Of a stretch of DNA of 64,000 bases, positions 53,401 to 61,899 are shown piece by piece (positions within the stretch are counted from its first letter, which is position 1; every line of letters starts with the position of its first letter). The notes beneath the pieces were generated by a model. That model saw only the letters and a program-made list of their open reading frames with translations, made no database searches and had not been told where the DNA came from. The DNA is from Conexibacter arvalis (lineage in GTDB: Bacteria > Actinomycetota > Thermoleophilia > Solirubrobacterales > Solirubrobacteraceae): NCBI RefSeq assembly GCF_014199525.1, contig NZ_JACHNU010000008.1, positions 173,084 through 237,083 on the forward strand. Reading direction: 5' to 3'. The position numbers were made by a program, and so were the translations under genes.

Positions 53401-53858
53401 CGGGGCGCAGCCAGTCCTCCGAGGAAGAGGCGGCCGCGATTGCCGCGGCCTGCCGCGACCTGCTCGCCGGCGGCACCGTCACCGACGAGCACGGCGCGGT
53501 CCGTCCGCTGCGGCCCGACGACATCATGGTCGTCGCCCCCTACAACCTCGCCGTCCACTGCATCGCCGCAGCCGTCCCCGCCGGCGTCCAGGTCGGCACC
53601 GTCGACCGCTTCCAGGGTCGCGAGGCGCCGATCGTCTTCTTCGCGATGACCTGCTCCTCCGGCCACGACGTCCCCCGCGGCCTCGACTTCCTCTTCAGCC
53701 GCAACCGCCTCAACGTCGCGATCTCCCGCGCCCAGTGCCTCGCCGTCCTCGTCCACAGCCCGGCATTGCTCGACGCCGACTGCCGCACGCTTCAGGCCAT
53801 GGAGCTCGTCGACGGGGTGTGCCGGTTCGTGGAGATGGCGGAGGGGACGGATGCGTGA
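50493..53858 (+). CDS. TM0106-family RecB-like nuclease fused to superfamily 1 helicase
   Basis: 1121 residues. The N-terminal RecB-like nuclease contains FAYELLDTKLARQVKPGAVHQLSLYS (D141, K143 of the PD-(D/E)xK site), a four-Cys-like region (CDICDLERECREW), and the exonuclease-type domain DLFFDLEGDPYA. The C-terminal UPF1/Dna2-like helicase has Walker A GPPGTGKT (746-753), Walker B FADEA (D852, E853), GDPQQLPQV, ESWRMHPDV, and the last motifs VDRFQGREAPIV and NRLNVAISRA. The fusion is found near defence and repair genes in many bacteria, and its biological role is not settled. It is 257 bp upstream of the type I restriction operon. Confidence 0.92.
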   Translation: MLLFPDDRICLSASDVTDFLACGHLAAQKLAIARGERARPRPEDDPHTELIRRRGDEHEREQLARLSEACGACVDLTRDRSPGTPEALRDAAEATAAAMRDGAPLIFQATLFDGRWQGRIDFLRRVAIPSDLGPFAYELLDTKLARQVKPGAVHQLSLYSRLLSQVQGVELPEAWIVLGDGTEARVDLTRYAALHRRVARRVEALVEGATPATVPEPVSHCDICDLERECREWLVATDHLSLVAGARRDQRDKLVGAGVETLAGLATLPGDVRVPKLSPERLATLRGQAGLQLRSRLEGRPTREHLSPEPARGYARLPEPDAGDLFFDLEGDPYAGADGGLEYLWGWCDAGGEYDCVWAHDAHAERAALERFVDFVLARRRSHPAMHVYHYAPHEASTLQGLALKHATREDEVDSLLKESVLVDLFAVVRQGVQVGEESYSLKRLERHHRFERLERSVREGGGSIVAYERWLESGDGTQLEAIRAYNEEDCRSTLSLRDWVWRELRPEAAARFGVDFADLADPEPSEPPAPPAWLEEIEPIEQALTAPLPADPDADDADQAERRLLAQLLRYHQREGKPQWWRHFALRAMTPQELVDEPDAIGLLRRDDAVAPTPHRRSLDYRFTFPAQEQRLKPGTVIEPATDESHKLIEAGDGHVVLRRASAKPAPAPAALIPSKPVDPRVLRRAIAAVGESLIAGEDSFAAVRSLLRREPPTLPGGMPDDDLEALRCATLELAATGGHLAIQGPPGTGKTYRGARMIAAALERGLRVAITAPSHAAIQNLVRAVEDHAAAAGVSFRGVYKGDGYASATGAIEVVDRPRDADAGYDLVAGTAWLLARPEHREAIDLLFADEAGQLALADLVAAGTCARGLVLLGDPQQLPQVTQAQHPGAAGNSALGHLLAGADTIPPERGVLLTESWRMHPDVCAFVSERSYERRLRSRPACATRRVDAAAGMLRGAGLRTIPVAHAGRSQSSEEEAAAIAAACRDLLAGGTVTDEHGAVRPLRPDDIMVVAPYNLAVHCIAAAVPAGVQVGTVDRFQGREAPIVFFAMTCSSGHDVPRGLDFLFSRNRLNVAISRAQCLAVLVHSPALLDADCRTLQAMELVDGVCRFVEMAEGTDA

Positions 53859-53912
53859 TGCGCCGGCCTGTCCGGGCGTCAGCCTCCCGTGGCGTGTCGG
53901 CGTTCGACCGGA

Positions 53913-53930
53913 CGTGTCAGATCTGTCACG
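53913..53930. promoter_or_regulatory. Near-perfect palindrome upstream of hsdM
   Basis: CGTGTCAGATCTGTCACG, symmetric except for one T/T pair, about 190 bp before hsdM in the only long non-coding gap of this island. Possible operator for a restriction-modification controller such as the XRE protein upstream. A frame at 53889-54119 also overlaps hsdM by 4 bp, but its composition is not convincing. Confidence 0.35.
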
Positions 53931-54115
53931 CTTCCGACGACTGACGTGCGAGAGGCAGCTGACGGAACAGTTGCCGCGCCACGGAAGGGGATCTCGTTGA
54001 TCGACACACAGGGCGTCGGAACGCAGGCGGTGGTCGCCGGCCTCGCGGCAAACGTGACGGAGCGCCGATCCTCACCCACGCGCGAGAATGCGCCGGCCAA
54101 CGACCAGGGACGCCC

Positions 54116-55684
54116 GTGAAGCAGCACGCCGACATACCGGAAGAGAAGATCCTGTTCGACGCCGCCGATGCGCTGCGCGGCAGCGTGGAGTCGGCGCAGT
54201 ACAAGCACCTCGTGCTCGGTCTCGTCTTCTTGAAATACGTGTCGGACACCTTCGCGGTTCGCCGCGCCGAGCTTGACCGACTCAGCCGTGACCCGGAGAC
54301 CGAGTGGTTCCTCGACGACGAGGCCGACCGCGCCGCGCTGCTCGAGGAGCGCGACGAGTACGAGTCCGAGAACGTCTTCTGGGTCCCGCGCGAGGCGCGC
54401 TGGGACGCCATCCTCGCGCTCGGATCGCAGCCGGATCTCGGCGTGCAGATCGACAGAGCGCTCGAGGTGATCGAGCGGGAGAACCCCCCGCTCAGAGACG
54501 CGCTGCCGAAGATCTACGCCCGCGCGGCAATGAGCCCCGAGACGCTCGGGAAGCTCGTCTCGACAATCGCGCAGATCGGGTTCGGCGACGATCCCGACGA
54601 GGCGCGTGACGTGCTCGGCCGAGTCTACGAGTACTTCATCAAGGAGTTCGCCCGCAGAGAGGGCCACCGCGGCGGCGAGTTCTACACGCCCGCCAACGTC
54701 GTGCGGCTGCTCGTCGAGATGCTCGAGCCGTACAGAGGCCGGATCTTCGACCCGGCCTGTGGCTCGTGCGGCATGTTCATCCAGTCCGCCGCCTTCATCA
54801 AGGCGCATGCCGGACGCCCGGAGGAGCTGTCGATCTACGGCCAGGAGATGAACCAGGCGACCTGGCGCATCGGTCGGATGAACCTCGCTATCCATGGCCT
54901 CGGCGGCGATGTCAAGCTCGCGAACTCCCTGCTCGACGACCAGCATCAGACGCTCAAGGCGGACTTCGTGATCGCGAATCCGCCGTTCAACCAGAAGAGA
55001 TGGGGCGCGTCGAGCGTGAAGGACGACGTGCGGTGGAAGTGGGGCCTGCCACCGGACGGCAACGCCAACTACGCATGGATCCAGCACTTCGCCTCCCACC
55101 TCGCGCCTGATGGCCGCGCCGGCTTCGTGCTCGCGAACGGTTCACTGACGTCGACGAGATCAGGCGAGGGAGCCATCCGCGAAGCGCTGATCAGAGACGA
55201 TCTCGTCGACTGCATCGTCGCCCTCCCCTCCGGCCTCTTCTACACCACGGGAATCCCGGTCTGCCTGTGGTTCCTGGACCGCAACAAGGCGTCCAGCGGA
55301 GAGCGCGACCGCCGCGGCGAGATTCTCTTCATCGACGCCCGCTCGATGGGCCAGAGAATCAGCCGCACCCAGATCGAGCTCGGCGACGAGGAGCTTCGGC
55401 TCATCGTCGACACCTACCACGCCTGGCGCGGCCAAGCCGGCGCCGGCGAGTACGAGGACGAGCCCGGATTCGCCGCCTCCGTCAGGCTCACCGACGTCGA
55501 GGCCGCCACCTTCACCCTCTCCCCCGGCCGCTACGTCGGCGCTCCGGAGGAGGAAGAGGATGAGATCGCGTTCGAGGAGCGGATGGCCGAGCTGGTCGAG
55601 AGGCTGGAGGCCGAGATGCTCGAGAATGCTCGGCTCGCGGGCGAGGTGCGGGCCGCGTTGAGGCAGGTGGGCTATGTCGAGTGA
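54116..55684 (+). CDS. hsdM: Type I restriction-modification DNA methyltransferase (N6-adenine)
   Basis: 522 residues from GTG. HsdM N-terminal helical domain: ADALRGSVESAQYKHLVLGLVFLKYVSD. SAM-binding motif I reads DPACGSCGMF at 212-221, where nearly all relatives have GSGG (Cys 218 for Gly). Catalytic motif IV is NPPF (about 288-291). The surrounding EFYTPANVVRLLVEML and GQEMNQATWRIGRMNLAIHG are typical. With two HsdS half-sites it methylates adenine in the bipartite target sequence and protects host DNA. It overlaps hsdS by 11 bp. The Cys substitution may be tolerated or may reduce SAM binding. Confidence 0.95.
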   Translation: MKQHADIPEEKILFDAADALRGSVESAQYKHLVLGLVFLKYVSDTFAVRRAELDRLSRDPETEWFLDDEADRAALLEERDEYESENVFWVPREARWDAILALGSQPDLGVQIDRALEVIERENPPLRDALPKIYARAAMSPETLGKLVSTIAQIGFGDDPDEARDVLGRVYEYFIKEFARREGHRGGEFYTPANVVRLLVEMLEPYRGRIFDPACGSCGMFIQSAAFIKAHAGRPEELSIYGQEMNQATWRIGRMNLAIHGLGGDVKLANSLLDDQHQTLKADFVIANPPFNQKRWGASSVKDDVRWKWGLPPDGNANYAWIQHFASHLAPDGRAGFVLANGSLTSTRSGEGAIREALIRDDLVDCIVALPSGLFYTTGIPVCLWFLDRNKASSGERDRRGEILFIDARSMGQRISRTQIELGDEELRLIVDTYHAWRGQAGAGEYEDEPGFAASVRLTDVEAATFTLSPGRYVGAPEEEEDEIAFEERMAELVERLEAEMLENARLAGEVRAALRQVGYVE

Positions 55685-56897
55685 ACGACGGAGCACGACG
55701 CTGGCCGCCGCTTGCGCCCTGATCGTCGATTGCCCACACAGAACCGCGCCCGTAACTGAGGATGAGCCGTTCGGGTACGCGGTCGGGACGAGAGCCGTCG
55801 TGCATGGACGGATTGACTTGTCCGCGGCACGCCCCGTTGATCAGACCACGTACGGGGCTTGGACAGCACGAGCGGTCCCGAGAGAAGATGATCTCATTCT
55901 CTGTCGCGAAGCTCCTGTCGGACCCGTTGCACGCGTTTCTGGGAATGCGCGCGTCTGTCTGGGTCAGCGCACGGTACTTCTCCGGCCGGGCCCACAGACG
56001 GACGCGCGGTTCTTGCAGGCTCTGCTGACTTCACCGCCTCTGCAACATCAGATGCGACGTGTTGCCGAAGGATCCACTGTTCCACACCTCAACGTGAGTG
56101 ACGTTCGCGCGCTAAGGGTCCTGCTGCCTCCGTTAAGTGAGCAACGCGCGATTGCCTCGATCCTGGAACCCCTGGACGACAAGATCGAAAGTAATCGCAG
56201 GTTGGCCGTCCGCAGCTTGGACATGGTCCAAACGGCTTTCGCGCGTATCGCAGGGCAGGCCTCACGACGCGTCGCTCTCTCCGAGATCGCGGACGAGTTG
56301 AGAACGCGCATCCAGCCAACTGATACACCCTCAGAGATCTTTGAGCAATTCAGCATCCCAGCATTCGATGCGGGGATGGGACCTGAGGTTTGTAGCGGCA
56401 GCACCATGGCGAGCGCCAAGACCCTCCTTCCGCCCTCGTCCGTTGTTCTCGTGTCGAAACTCAACCCCACTACGAAACGTGTCTGGTGGCCAGAGCGCCA
56501 CGGCGTCGGAACGGCCGTCTGCTCGCCTGAGTTCGTCGCTCTCACCCCTCATCGGCAGAGAGACGCTGCATGGCTCTTCGGTTGCGTCGCATTCGATCGG
56601 TCGTTCTACGATCAACTGCTCGGCGCGATCTCGGGCACAACAGGAAGCCGTCAGCGCGTGAGACCGTCTGACGTCCTCGCCGCATCGGTGCCGTTCGTCG
56701 AACCAGGCGCGCGAGACGATTGGGATTCGCTCGCCAATCGGGTGCTCGCGCAGCGTGTGACCCTGCTGCGGGAATCGCGCGCCCTCACCGCCATCCGCGA
56801 CGCCCTCCTCCCCAAGCTCGTCTCGGGCCAGATTCGCGTCCCGCTGTCCAACGACCCCGAGGAGCAGGTGGGGGCGGCGATCGAGGCGCTGGCATGA
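55674..56897 (+). CDS. hsdS: Type I restriction-modification specificity subunit
   Basis: 407 residues. Two target-recognition domains separated by conserved helical spacers: LLPPLSEQRAIASILEPLDDKIESNRRL after the first and RVTLLRESRALTAIRDALLPKLVSGQI at the end. The TRDs decide the DNA target of HsdM/HsdR; the sequence they bind cannot be predicted by reading. Base composition is visibly lower in GC than neighbours (33 of 60 bases G or C at 56341-56400), typical of horizontally exchanged hsdS genes. Overlaps hsdM by 11 bp and hsdR by 4 bp. Confidence 0.95.
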   Translation: MSSERRSTTLAAACALIVDCPHRTAPVTEDEPFGYAVGTRAVVHGRIDLSAARPVDQTTYGAWTARAVPREDDLILCREAPVGPVARVSGNARVCLGQRTVLLRPGPQTDARFLQALLTSPPLQHQMRRVAEGSTVPHLNVSDVRALRVLLPPLSEQRAIASILEPLDDKIESNRRLAVRSLDMVQTAFARIAGQASRRVALSEIADELRTRIQPTDTPSEIFEQFSIPAFDAGMGPEVCSGSTMASAKTLLPPSSVVLVSKLNPTTKRVWWPERHGVGTAVCSPEFVALTPHRQRDAAWLFGCVAFDRSFYDQLLGAISGTTGSRQRVRPSDVLAASVPFVEPGARDDWDSLANRVLAQRVTLLRESRALTAIRDALLPKLVSGQIRVPLSNDPEEQVGAAIEALA

Positions 56898-59800
56898 AAG
56901 GCAAGGTGTCTGAGGACGCGTACGCGGAGAAGCCGGCACTCGAGTGGCTGCAAGAGACCGGGTGGGGATACCAGCACGGCAGTGAGCTGATCGCGGCGCC
57001 TGACGCTCCCGAACGGCAGCTCGACAGCGACGTGGTGCTGCGGGCGACGCTCGAACGAGCGGTCGCGCGGCTCAACCCTGAGCTTCCGGCTGAAGCGGCG
57101 CGACGGGTGATCGATCTCACGATGACGTCGGAGCACCCGGCGCTGATCGTCGATCACAAGCGATTCCACGACATGCTGCTGTCCGGCGTTCACGTGACGT
57201 GGATCGACGAGCAGGACGGTGAGCGGTCGACGAGAGCCAAGCTCGTCGACTGGGAGACCCCATCGAACAACGAGTTCACAGCGGTCAATCAGCTGACGAT
57301 CGTGCAGGGCGGCCACAACCGGCGGCCGGACGTCCTGCTCTACGTCAACGGGCTGCCACTCGGGCAGCTCGAGCTGAAGAACCCGGCGCTGAACGAGGAC
57401 GGGCCGACGAAGGCCGTCAACCAGGTCCACCACTACAGCAAGACCATCCCCGGGCTCTACCGCTACGTTGAGGTGATCGGCGTCTCGGACCTCCTCCATG
57501 CGCGAGTGGGCACGGTCACTACGCCGGCCGAGCACTTCGCGGAGTGGAAGTCGATGGACCCCGAGGAGTCCAGACAGCGCTCACAGCTCGAAATCCTCAT
57601 CCGCGGCGTCTTCTCACCGGCCGGCCTGCTCGATCTCATCCGGAACTTCGTGCTCTTCGAAAGCTCGGGCGTGAAGACCTGGAAGGTGATGGCGAAGTAC
57701 CACCAAGTCGATGCCGTCAACCGGGCGGTGGCGGCGACTGCCGAGGCAATGGCAGACAAAAGCCGCCGCGCTGGCGTCGTCTGGCACACCCAGGGTGCCG
57801 GCAAGAGCTACTCGATGGTCTTCTACGTGACGAAGCTGCGCCGCGACCGGCGCTTCGCCAACCCGACGATTGTCTGCGTCACCGACACGAACGACCTCGA
57901 CAACCAGCTCTCCGAGACGTTCAGCCGCCAGGAGCATCTGCGAAGCGCCGTGGACCAGGCGGAGAGCATCAACGGTAAGCGAGACCCGAACAGCCTCTAC
58001 AAGCTGCTCGACGTCCCGGCCAACGGCATCGTGTTCACGACGATCCAGAAGTTCGGTCGCCGAGAGAGAGAAGAAGGGCCGATGCCGGTCATCTCCTCGC
58101 GCGAGAACGTGATCGTCGTCGCCGACGAGGCGCATCGCAGCCAGTACAGAACGCTCGCCCAGAACATCACGCGAGCGCTGCCGAACGCGACGCGCATCGG
58201 CTTCACCGGGACGCCGATCGAGCGCGCCGACCGCTCCACGGTGAACGTCTTCGGGGACTACATCTCCGTGTACCGGATGGCGCAGGCGCAGGAGGACGGC
58301 GCGACCGTCCCCATCTACTACGAATCGCGCCAGGTGCCGGTCGCCGCCAACCGCGAGGAGATGGAGCGTGTTCAGGCGATCCTCGATCAGGAGACCGACG
58401 AGGCGCAGACCGAGGCGACGAGCGAGTTCGCCCGTATGGACGCGATCATCGGCGCGCCGGATCGCATCGATCGTGTCGTCGACGATCTCGTCGCGCACTT
58501 CGAGGACCGGTGCCGCACACTCCCCGGGAAGGCGATGCTCGTGGCATACAGCCGCCGCACCGCCTGCGAGTACGCGCTGCGGCTGCGCGAGCGGCTCGGC
58601 GACGAGGCCGTCGACGCTGTGATGAACGCGTCTGCGACCGACGAGAGCCCGATCAGCGACTTCCGCAAGTCCAAGCAGCAACTGAAGGCGCTGGAGAAGC
58701 GGTTCAAGGACCCGGAGTCGCCGCTTCGCGTGATCGTCGTCAAGAACATGTGGCTGACCGGCTTCGACGCCCCGGTGCTCCACACGCTGTACATCGACAA
58801 GCCGATGCGCGACCACGGGCTCCTCCAGGCGATCGCCCGCGTCAACCGCGTCTTCGAAGCAAAGCCCGGCGGACTGGTCGTCGACTACATCGGCATCGGC
58901 GACGACCTGCGAGCGGGGCTGAAGGCCTACGCCCAGGGTGACGTCGACGACGTCGTCATCCCGCTGGACGTCGCACGCCGCCACCTCGTGGAGAAGCACG
59001 AGGTCATGTGCGACCTCCTCCATGGCATCGCGTTCCGCGCGGCGGAGGACGCAAGCCATGCCGAATGCGCGACCACCCTTGCGCTCACGACGCAGGAATC
59101 CGTCGCGCGCTTCGTCTTGGACGACGACGGCAGCAGACGGTTCCTCGACGAGCAAGCCCAGTACGCCAAGTGGTTCGCGCTCGTCTCCCCGAACGAGCCG
59201 TCGACCGAACAGCGGTACGACCACGACTTCTTCGCGACGGTCGCCAAGTACCTGCGTCTCGCACGGACGGACGGTTCCGACGGTGGCAGCGGCGCGTCGC
59301 CCGAGGCGCGTCGAGCGGTGGAGCAGTTCTTCTCAGACGGTCTCTCTGGCGGCGAGATCATCGACTTCTTCGCCATGGCCGGCGAGGAGCGTCCCGAGAT
59401 CTCGGTCCTTTCGGACGAGTTCCTCGACGACCTCGGAGCGAAGGTGAGACGGCCGGAGCTGCAGATCGCCCTGCTCAAGAAGCTCCTCGCCGGACAGATC
59501 AGAGCTCGGCTCTCGACGAACCGCACGCAGCACAAGCGCTTCAGCGACGAGCTGGGCGCCCTGCTGTCCCGCTACAACGAGCAGCAGCTCACCTCAGCCG
59601 AGGTGATCAAGGGAATGGTCGACCTCGCGAAGAGCATCCGCAGCCAGACGCTTCGGAACGACGCGCTGGGTCTGTCCCGGGAGGAGACCGCCTTCTACGA
59701 CGCGATCGTGAGCGCCGGCGACGACTGGGTCGACGACCCGCGGCTCAAGGACCTCGCGAGATCGATCGTCGAGCAGGTGCGACGGGAGCTCGCCGTCGAT

Positions 59801-59992
59801 TGGACCGAGCGAGCGAATCTCGAGGCGAAGGTGCGGGCGAGCATCAAGCGTCTCCTGCGCAGACACAGATTCGCAGTGCCCGAGCGCAACGGCGGCATCG
59901 ACGGGATCGCGGAACGCGTGTTCCAGCAGGCCAAGGTGCTCTACCGCCGCTATCCCGAGATCGACGGCGAGCTGGCAGACGGCATGCTCTGA
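56894..59992 (+). CDS. hsdR: Type I restriction-modification endonuclease/translocase subunit
   Basis: 1032 residues; ATG overlaps the hsdS stop (ATGA). N-terminal nuclease domain with the PD-(D/E)xK site RPDVLLYVNGLPLGQLELKN (Lys near 163). The SF2 motor follows: Walker A TQGAGKS (about 298-305), DEAH in VVADEAHRSQY (about 410-413), GFTGTPI, MLVAYSRRTACEYAL, VKNMWLTGFDAP, QAIARVNRVF. A C-terminal helical region docks to HsdM. It translocates unmodified DNA with ATP and cuts at a distance. All motifs are intact, so the system looks functional. Confidence 0.95.
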   Translation: MKGKVSEDAYAEKPALEWLQETGWGYQHGSELIAAPDAPERQLDSDVVLRATLERAVARLNPELPAEAARRVIDLTMTSEHPALIVDHKRFHDMLLSGVHVTWIDEQDGERSTRAKLVDWETPSNNEFTAVNQLTIVQGGHNRRPDVLLYVNGLPLGQLELKNPALNEDGPTKAVNQVHHYSKTIPGLYRYVEVIGVSDLLHARVGTVTTPAEHFAEWKSMDPEESRQRSQLEILIRGVFSPAGLLDLIRNFVLFESSGVKTWKVMAKYHQVDAVNRAVAATAEAMADKSRRAGVVWHTQGAGKSYSMVFYVTKLRRDRRFANPTIVCVTDTNDLDNQLSETFSRQEHLRSAVDQAESINGKRDPNSLYKLLDVPANGIVFTTIQKFGRREREEGPMPVISSRENVIVVADEAHRSQYRTLAQNITRALPNATRIGFTGTPIERADRSTVNVFGDYISVYRMAQAQEDGATVPIYYESRQVPVAANREEMERVQAILDQETDEAQTEATSEFARMDAIIGAPDRIDRVVDDLVAHFEDRCRTLPGKAMLVAYSRRTACEYALRLRERLGDEAVDAVMNASATDESPISDFRKSKQQLKALEKRFKDPESPLRVIVVKNMWLTGFDAPVLHTLYIDKPMRDHGLLQAIARVNRVFEAKPGGLVVDYIGIGDDLRAGLKAYAQGDVDDVVIPLDVARRHLVEKHEVMCDLLHGIAFRAAEDASHAECATTLALTTQESVARFVLDDDGSRRFLDEQAQYAKWFALVSPNEPSTEQRYDHDFFATVAKYLRLARTDGSDGGSGASPEARRAVEQFFSDGLSGGEIIDFFAMAGEERPEISVLSDEFLDDLGAKVRRPELQIALLKKLLAGQIRARLSTNRTQHKRFSDELGALLSRYNEQQLTSAEVIKGMVDLAKSIRSQTLRNDALGLSREETAFYDAIVSAGDDWVDDPRLKDLARSIVEQVRRELAVDWTERANLEAKVRASIKRLLRRHRFAVPERNGGIDGIAERVFQQAKVLYRRYPEIDGELADGML

Positions 59993-60059
59993 CCGCGGCG
60001 GCGGCGCCGGTTGCGGCCGGTCCCCGCGACACCGTCACGCCGCGACCGTGCCGCCGCCG

Positions 60060-61049
60060 TCAGAACGCGACACCGTCGCGGCAAACGGTGCAGCCAGCCG
60101 ACCAGCTGAGCGGGCCGCGGCAGCAGGCGCATTGCATCGGGATGTGACGACGCCACCTGCGCGGTTGCTCGTTTCGAGCTTGCGCGTAGCCGTCGAGCGC
60201 CGGGCCGGCGGCGCGCCGCGGACGGCGCAGCGTGAGCACTGAACGCGTCGTCAGCGCTCGCCTCTCGACGATCACGACACATCTGTAGAGGCTCGGCAGC
60301 ATCGAGCGCCGAACCGCGAGCGCCAAGCCGTCGTCGACCAGGAGGCCGGCGTGACCGCGATCGATCAACTCCGCCAGCCGCTGCGGCTCCGGCTGCCACA
60401 TCACCGTCGCACGCACGATCTCGAGCCGGCGGCGATCGGCGCGCGGCGCCCCGGTGCGCGTGCCGAGCATCACCACCGCTCCGACGCGCTGCTCGACCTG
60501 CTCCTCGAACGCGGCCCATGCGCGCCGCCACACGATCCCGCCGCGCTCATCGCTGACGAACAGCATCCGTGGCGTGCGCAGGAGCCCTGCCCGCTCGCCC
60601 TCGCCCGCGACCGTCACCAGCGGCAGTCCGAGCTCCCCGATCGAGCGGTGACGCCTCAGTTCCCCCAGCGTGCGGCGCTCCGCGCGCCAGCCGAACAATC
60701 GCAACGCTCGGTTCTCGTCACGCGCCAGCAGTGTCTTGACCTCGTAGGCGCCGAAGTCGCGCTCGCCTGAGAAGGCGCTGCGCCGAGCGACCGCGATCTC
60801 TCCGGCGAACCCGAGCTCCGCGCTCGTCGCATCGGCCCGCACCTCCAGGACGCCGCCGACCGCTGCGAGCAAGCCGCCGGCGAGCCGCGCCGCCTCTGGC
60901 GCGCCGAGGTCCGCGAGGATCTCCGCTGCCCGCACGGCACGCGATCGCCGCGCACGCTCGTCGCGTCGGTCACCGTCGAGGATGTCGAGCACGATCGCCG
61001 TGTCGCGCCGTACCCGGCGTACCTCGAGTGGCGAGAGAGGTCGGGGCAT
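60060..61049 (-). CDS. Unrecognised protein: nuclease-like EVK motif and C-terminal Cys cluster
   Basis: 329 residues from the ATG of MPRPLSPLEV. The N-terminal third is helical and very Arg-rich (RRVRRDTAIVLDILDGDRRDERARRSR). At 95-106 ERDFGAYEVKTL has the spacing D...E-x-K of PD-(D/E)xK nucleases. Strand-like segments follow (LGLPLVTVAG, PRMLFVSDERGGIVW, GAVVMLGTRTG). The extreme C-terminus MQCACCRGPLSWSAGCTVCRDG has paired Cys like a zinc ribbon. I cannot name a family. It is convergent with hsdR (67-bp gap), which suggests a role in the same defence island. That is inference. Confidence 0.6.
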   Translation of the reverse strand: MPRPLSPLEVRRVRRDTAIVLDILDGDRRDERARRSRAVRAAEILADLGAPEAARLAGGLLAAVGGVLEVRADATSAELGFAGEIAVARRSAFSGERDFGAYEVKTLLARDENRALRLFGWRAERRTLGELRRHRSIGELGLPLVTVAGEGERAGLLRTPRMLFVSDERGGIVWRRAWAAFEEQVEQRVGAVVMLGTRTGAPRADRRRLEIVRATVMWQPEPQRLAELIDRGHAGLLVDDGLALAVRRSMLPSLYRCVVIVERRALTTRSVLTLRRPRRAAGPALDGYAQARNEQPRRWRRHIPMQCACCRGPLSWSAGCTVCRDGVAF

Positions 61050-61149
61050 CTCGCCCGAGCAGTCGGTTCGCCGGTGCCGCACCTGACACGGCGTTCGCAT
61101 CAGCGAGCGGCACGCCGCCTCCGCGATCCCGCCTCGCGAGAATCCCCGC

Positions 61150-61728
61150 ATGTCCAGAACCGACCTCGATCGACCGCTGGCCCCAGCGCAGGACCGCACC
61201 GTCATCCGATCCGGCACGCCGGAGTCGCGAGCGGCGTCGGCGGAGATCAGACGCGCGTGGGAGATCCTCGGCCGCCTCAACGCGCTGCGGCCCGGCGACT
61301 TCGACGCCATGCGGACGCTCCTCGGCGAGCTGACGGGCGCGGAGGTCGACCCGTCGGTTCGGGTGCTGCCGCCGTTCCACACCGATGGCGGCCGCAACCT
61401 CCGGTTCGGGCGCAACGTGTTCGTCAACCACGGCTGCACCGCGATGGACCTCGGCGGGATCGACATCGGCGACGACGTGATGATCGGTCCGAACGTCCAG
61501 CTGATCAGCTCCGGCCACCCGCTCGACCCGACCGTCCGGCGCTCGCAGATCACGATTGCGCCGATCCGCGTCGGTCGCGGGGCGTGGATCGCCGCCGGCG
61601 CGACGGTCCTGCAGGGGGTCACCATCGGCGAGGACGCCGTCGTGGCCGCGGGCGCCGTCGTCACGAAGAGCGTTCCGCCGCGGACGCTCGTCGCCGGCGT
61701 CCCGGCTCGGGCGATCCGCGCACTCTGA
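61150..61728 (+). CDS. Hexapeptide-repeat O-acetyltransferase (Maa/NodL/LacA type)
   Basis: 192 residues. N-terminal Maa-like helical part (SAEIRRAWEILGRLNALRPGDFDAMRTLLGELTG) leads into a left-handed beta-helix. It reads VRVLPPFHTDGGRNLRFGRNVFVNHGCTAMDLGGIDIGDDVMIGPNVQLISSGHPLDP, with the catalytic His in SSGHPLDP, then ITIAPIRVGRGAWIAAGATVLQGVTIGEDAVVAAGAVVTK. The family transfers acetyl from acetyl-CoA to maltose, other sugars or Nod factors as trimers. The acceptor is unknown. Divergent from the protein at 60-61 kb across 100 bp. Confidence 0.92.
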   Translation: MSRTDLDRPLAPAQDRTVIRSGTPESRAASAEIRRAWEILGRLNALRPGDFDAMRTLLGELTGAEVDPSVRVLPPFHTDGGRNLRFGRNVFVNHGCTAMDLGGIDIGDDVMIGPNVQLISSGHPLDPTVRRSQITIAPIRVGRGAWIAAGATVLQGVTIGEDAVVAAGAVVTKSVPPRTLVAGVPARAIRAL

Positions 61729-61899
61729 GCCTGCGAGACGACCCGACGGCGCGACGTGGCCCGGCCCGCGCAAGCGGGGCGTCGGCGAGACCGCCCGATG
61801 CGCGAGCGCGCCGGCACGTCCGCGACAGTCCGAACCGCCGCCGCGAACAGCTCTAGCGCCGCGGCGAGCGGAGCGGGCGCTCGGACGCCGCAGCGCTCC

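Noticed and set aside
53889..54119. 76-codon frame overlapping hsdM by 4 bp
   Set aside because: The overlap looks like translational coupling, but the start lacks a Shine-Dalgarno, the composition is not protein-like and it would cover the palindrome at 53913; noted only as a possibility.
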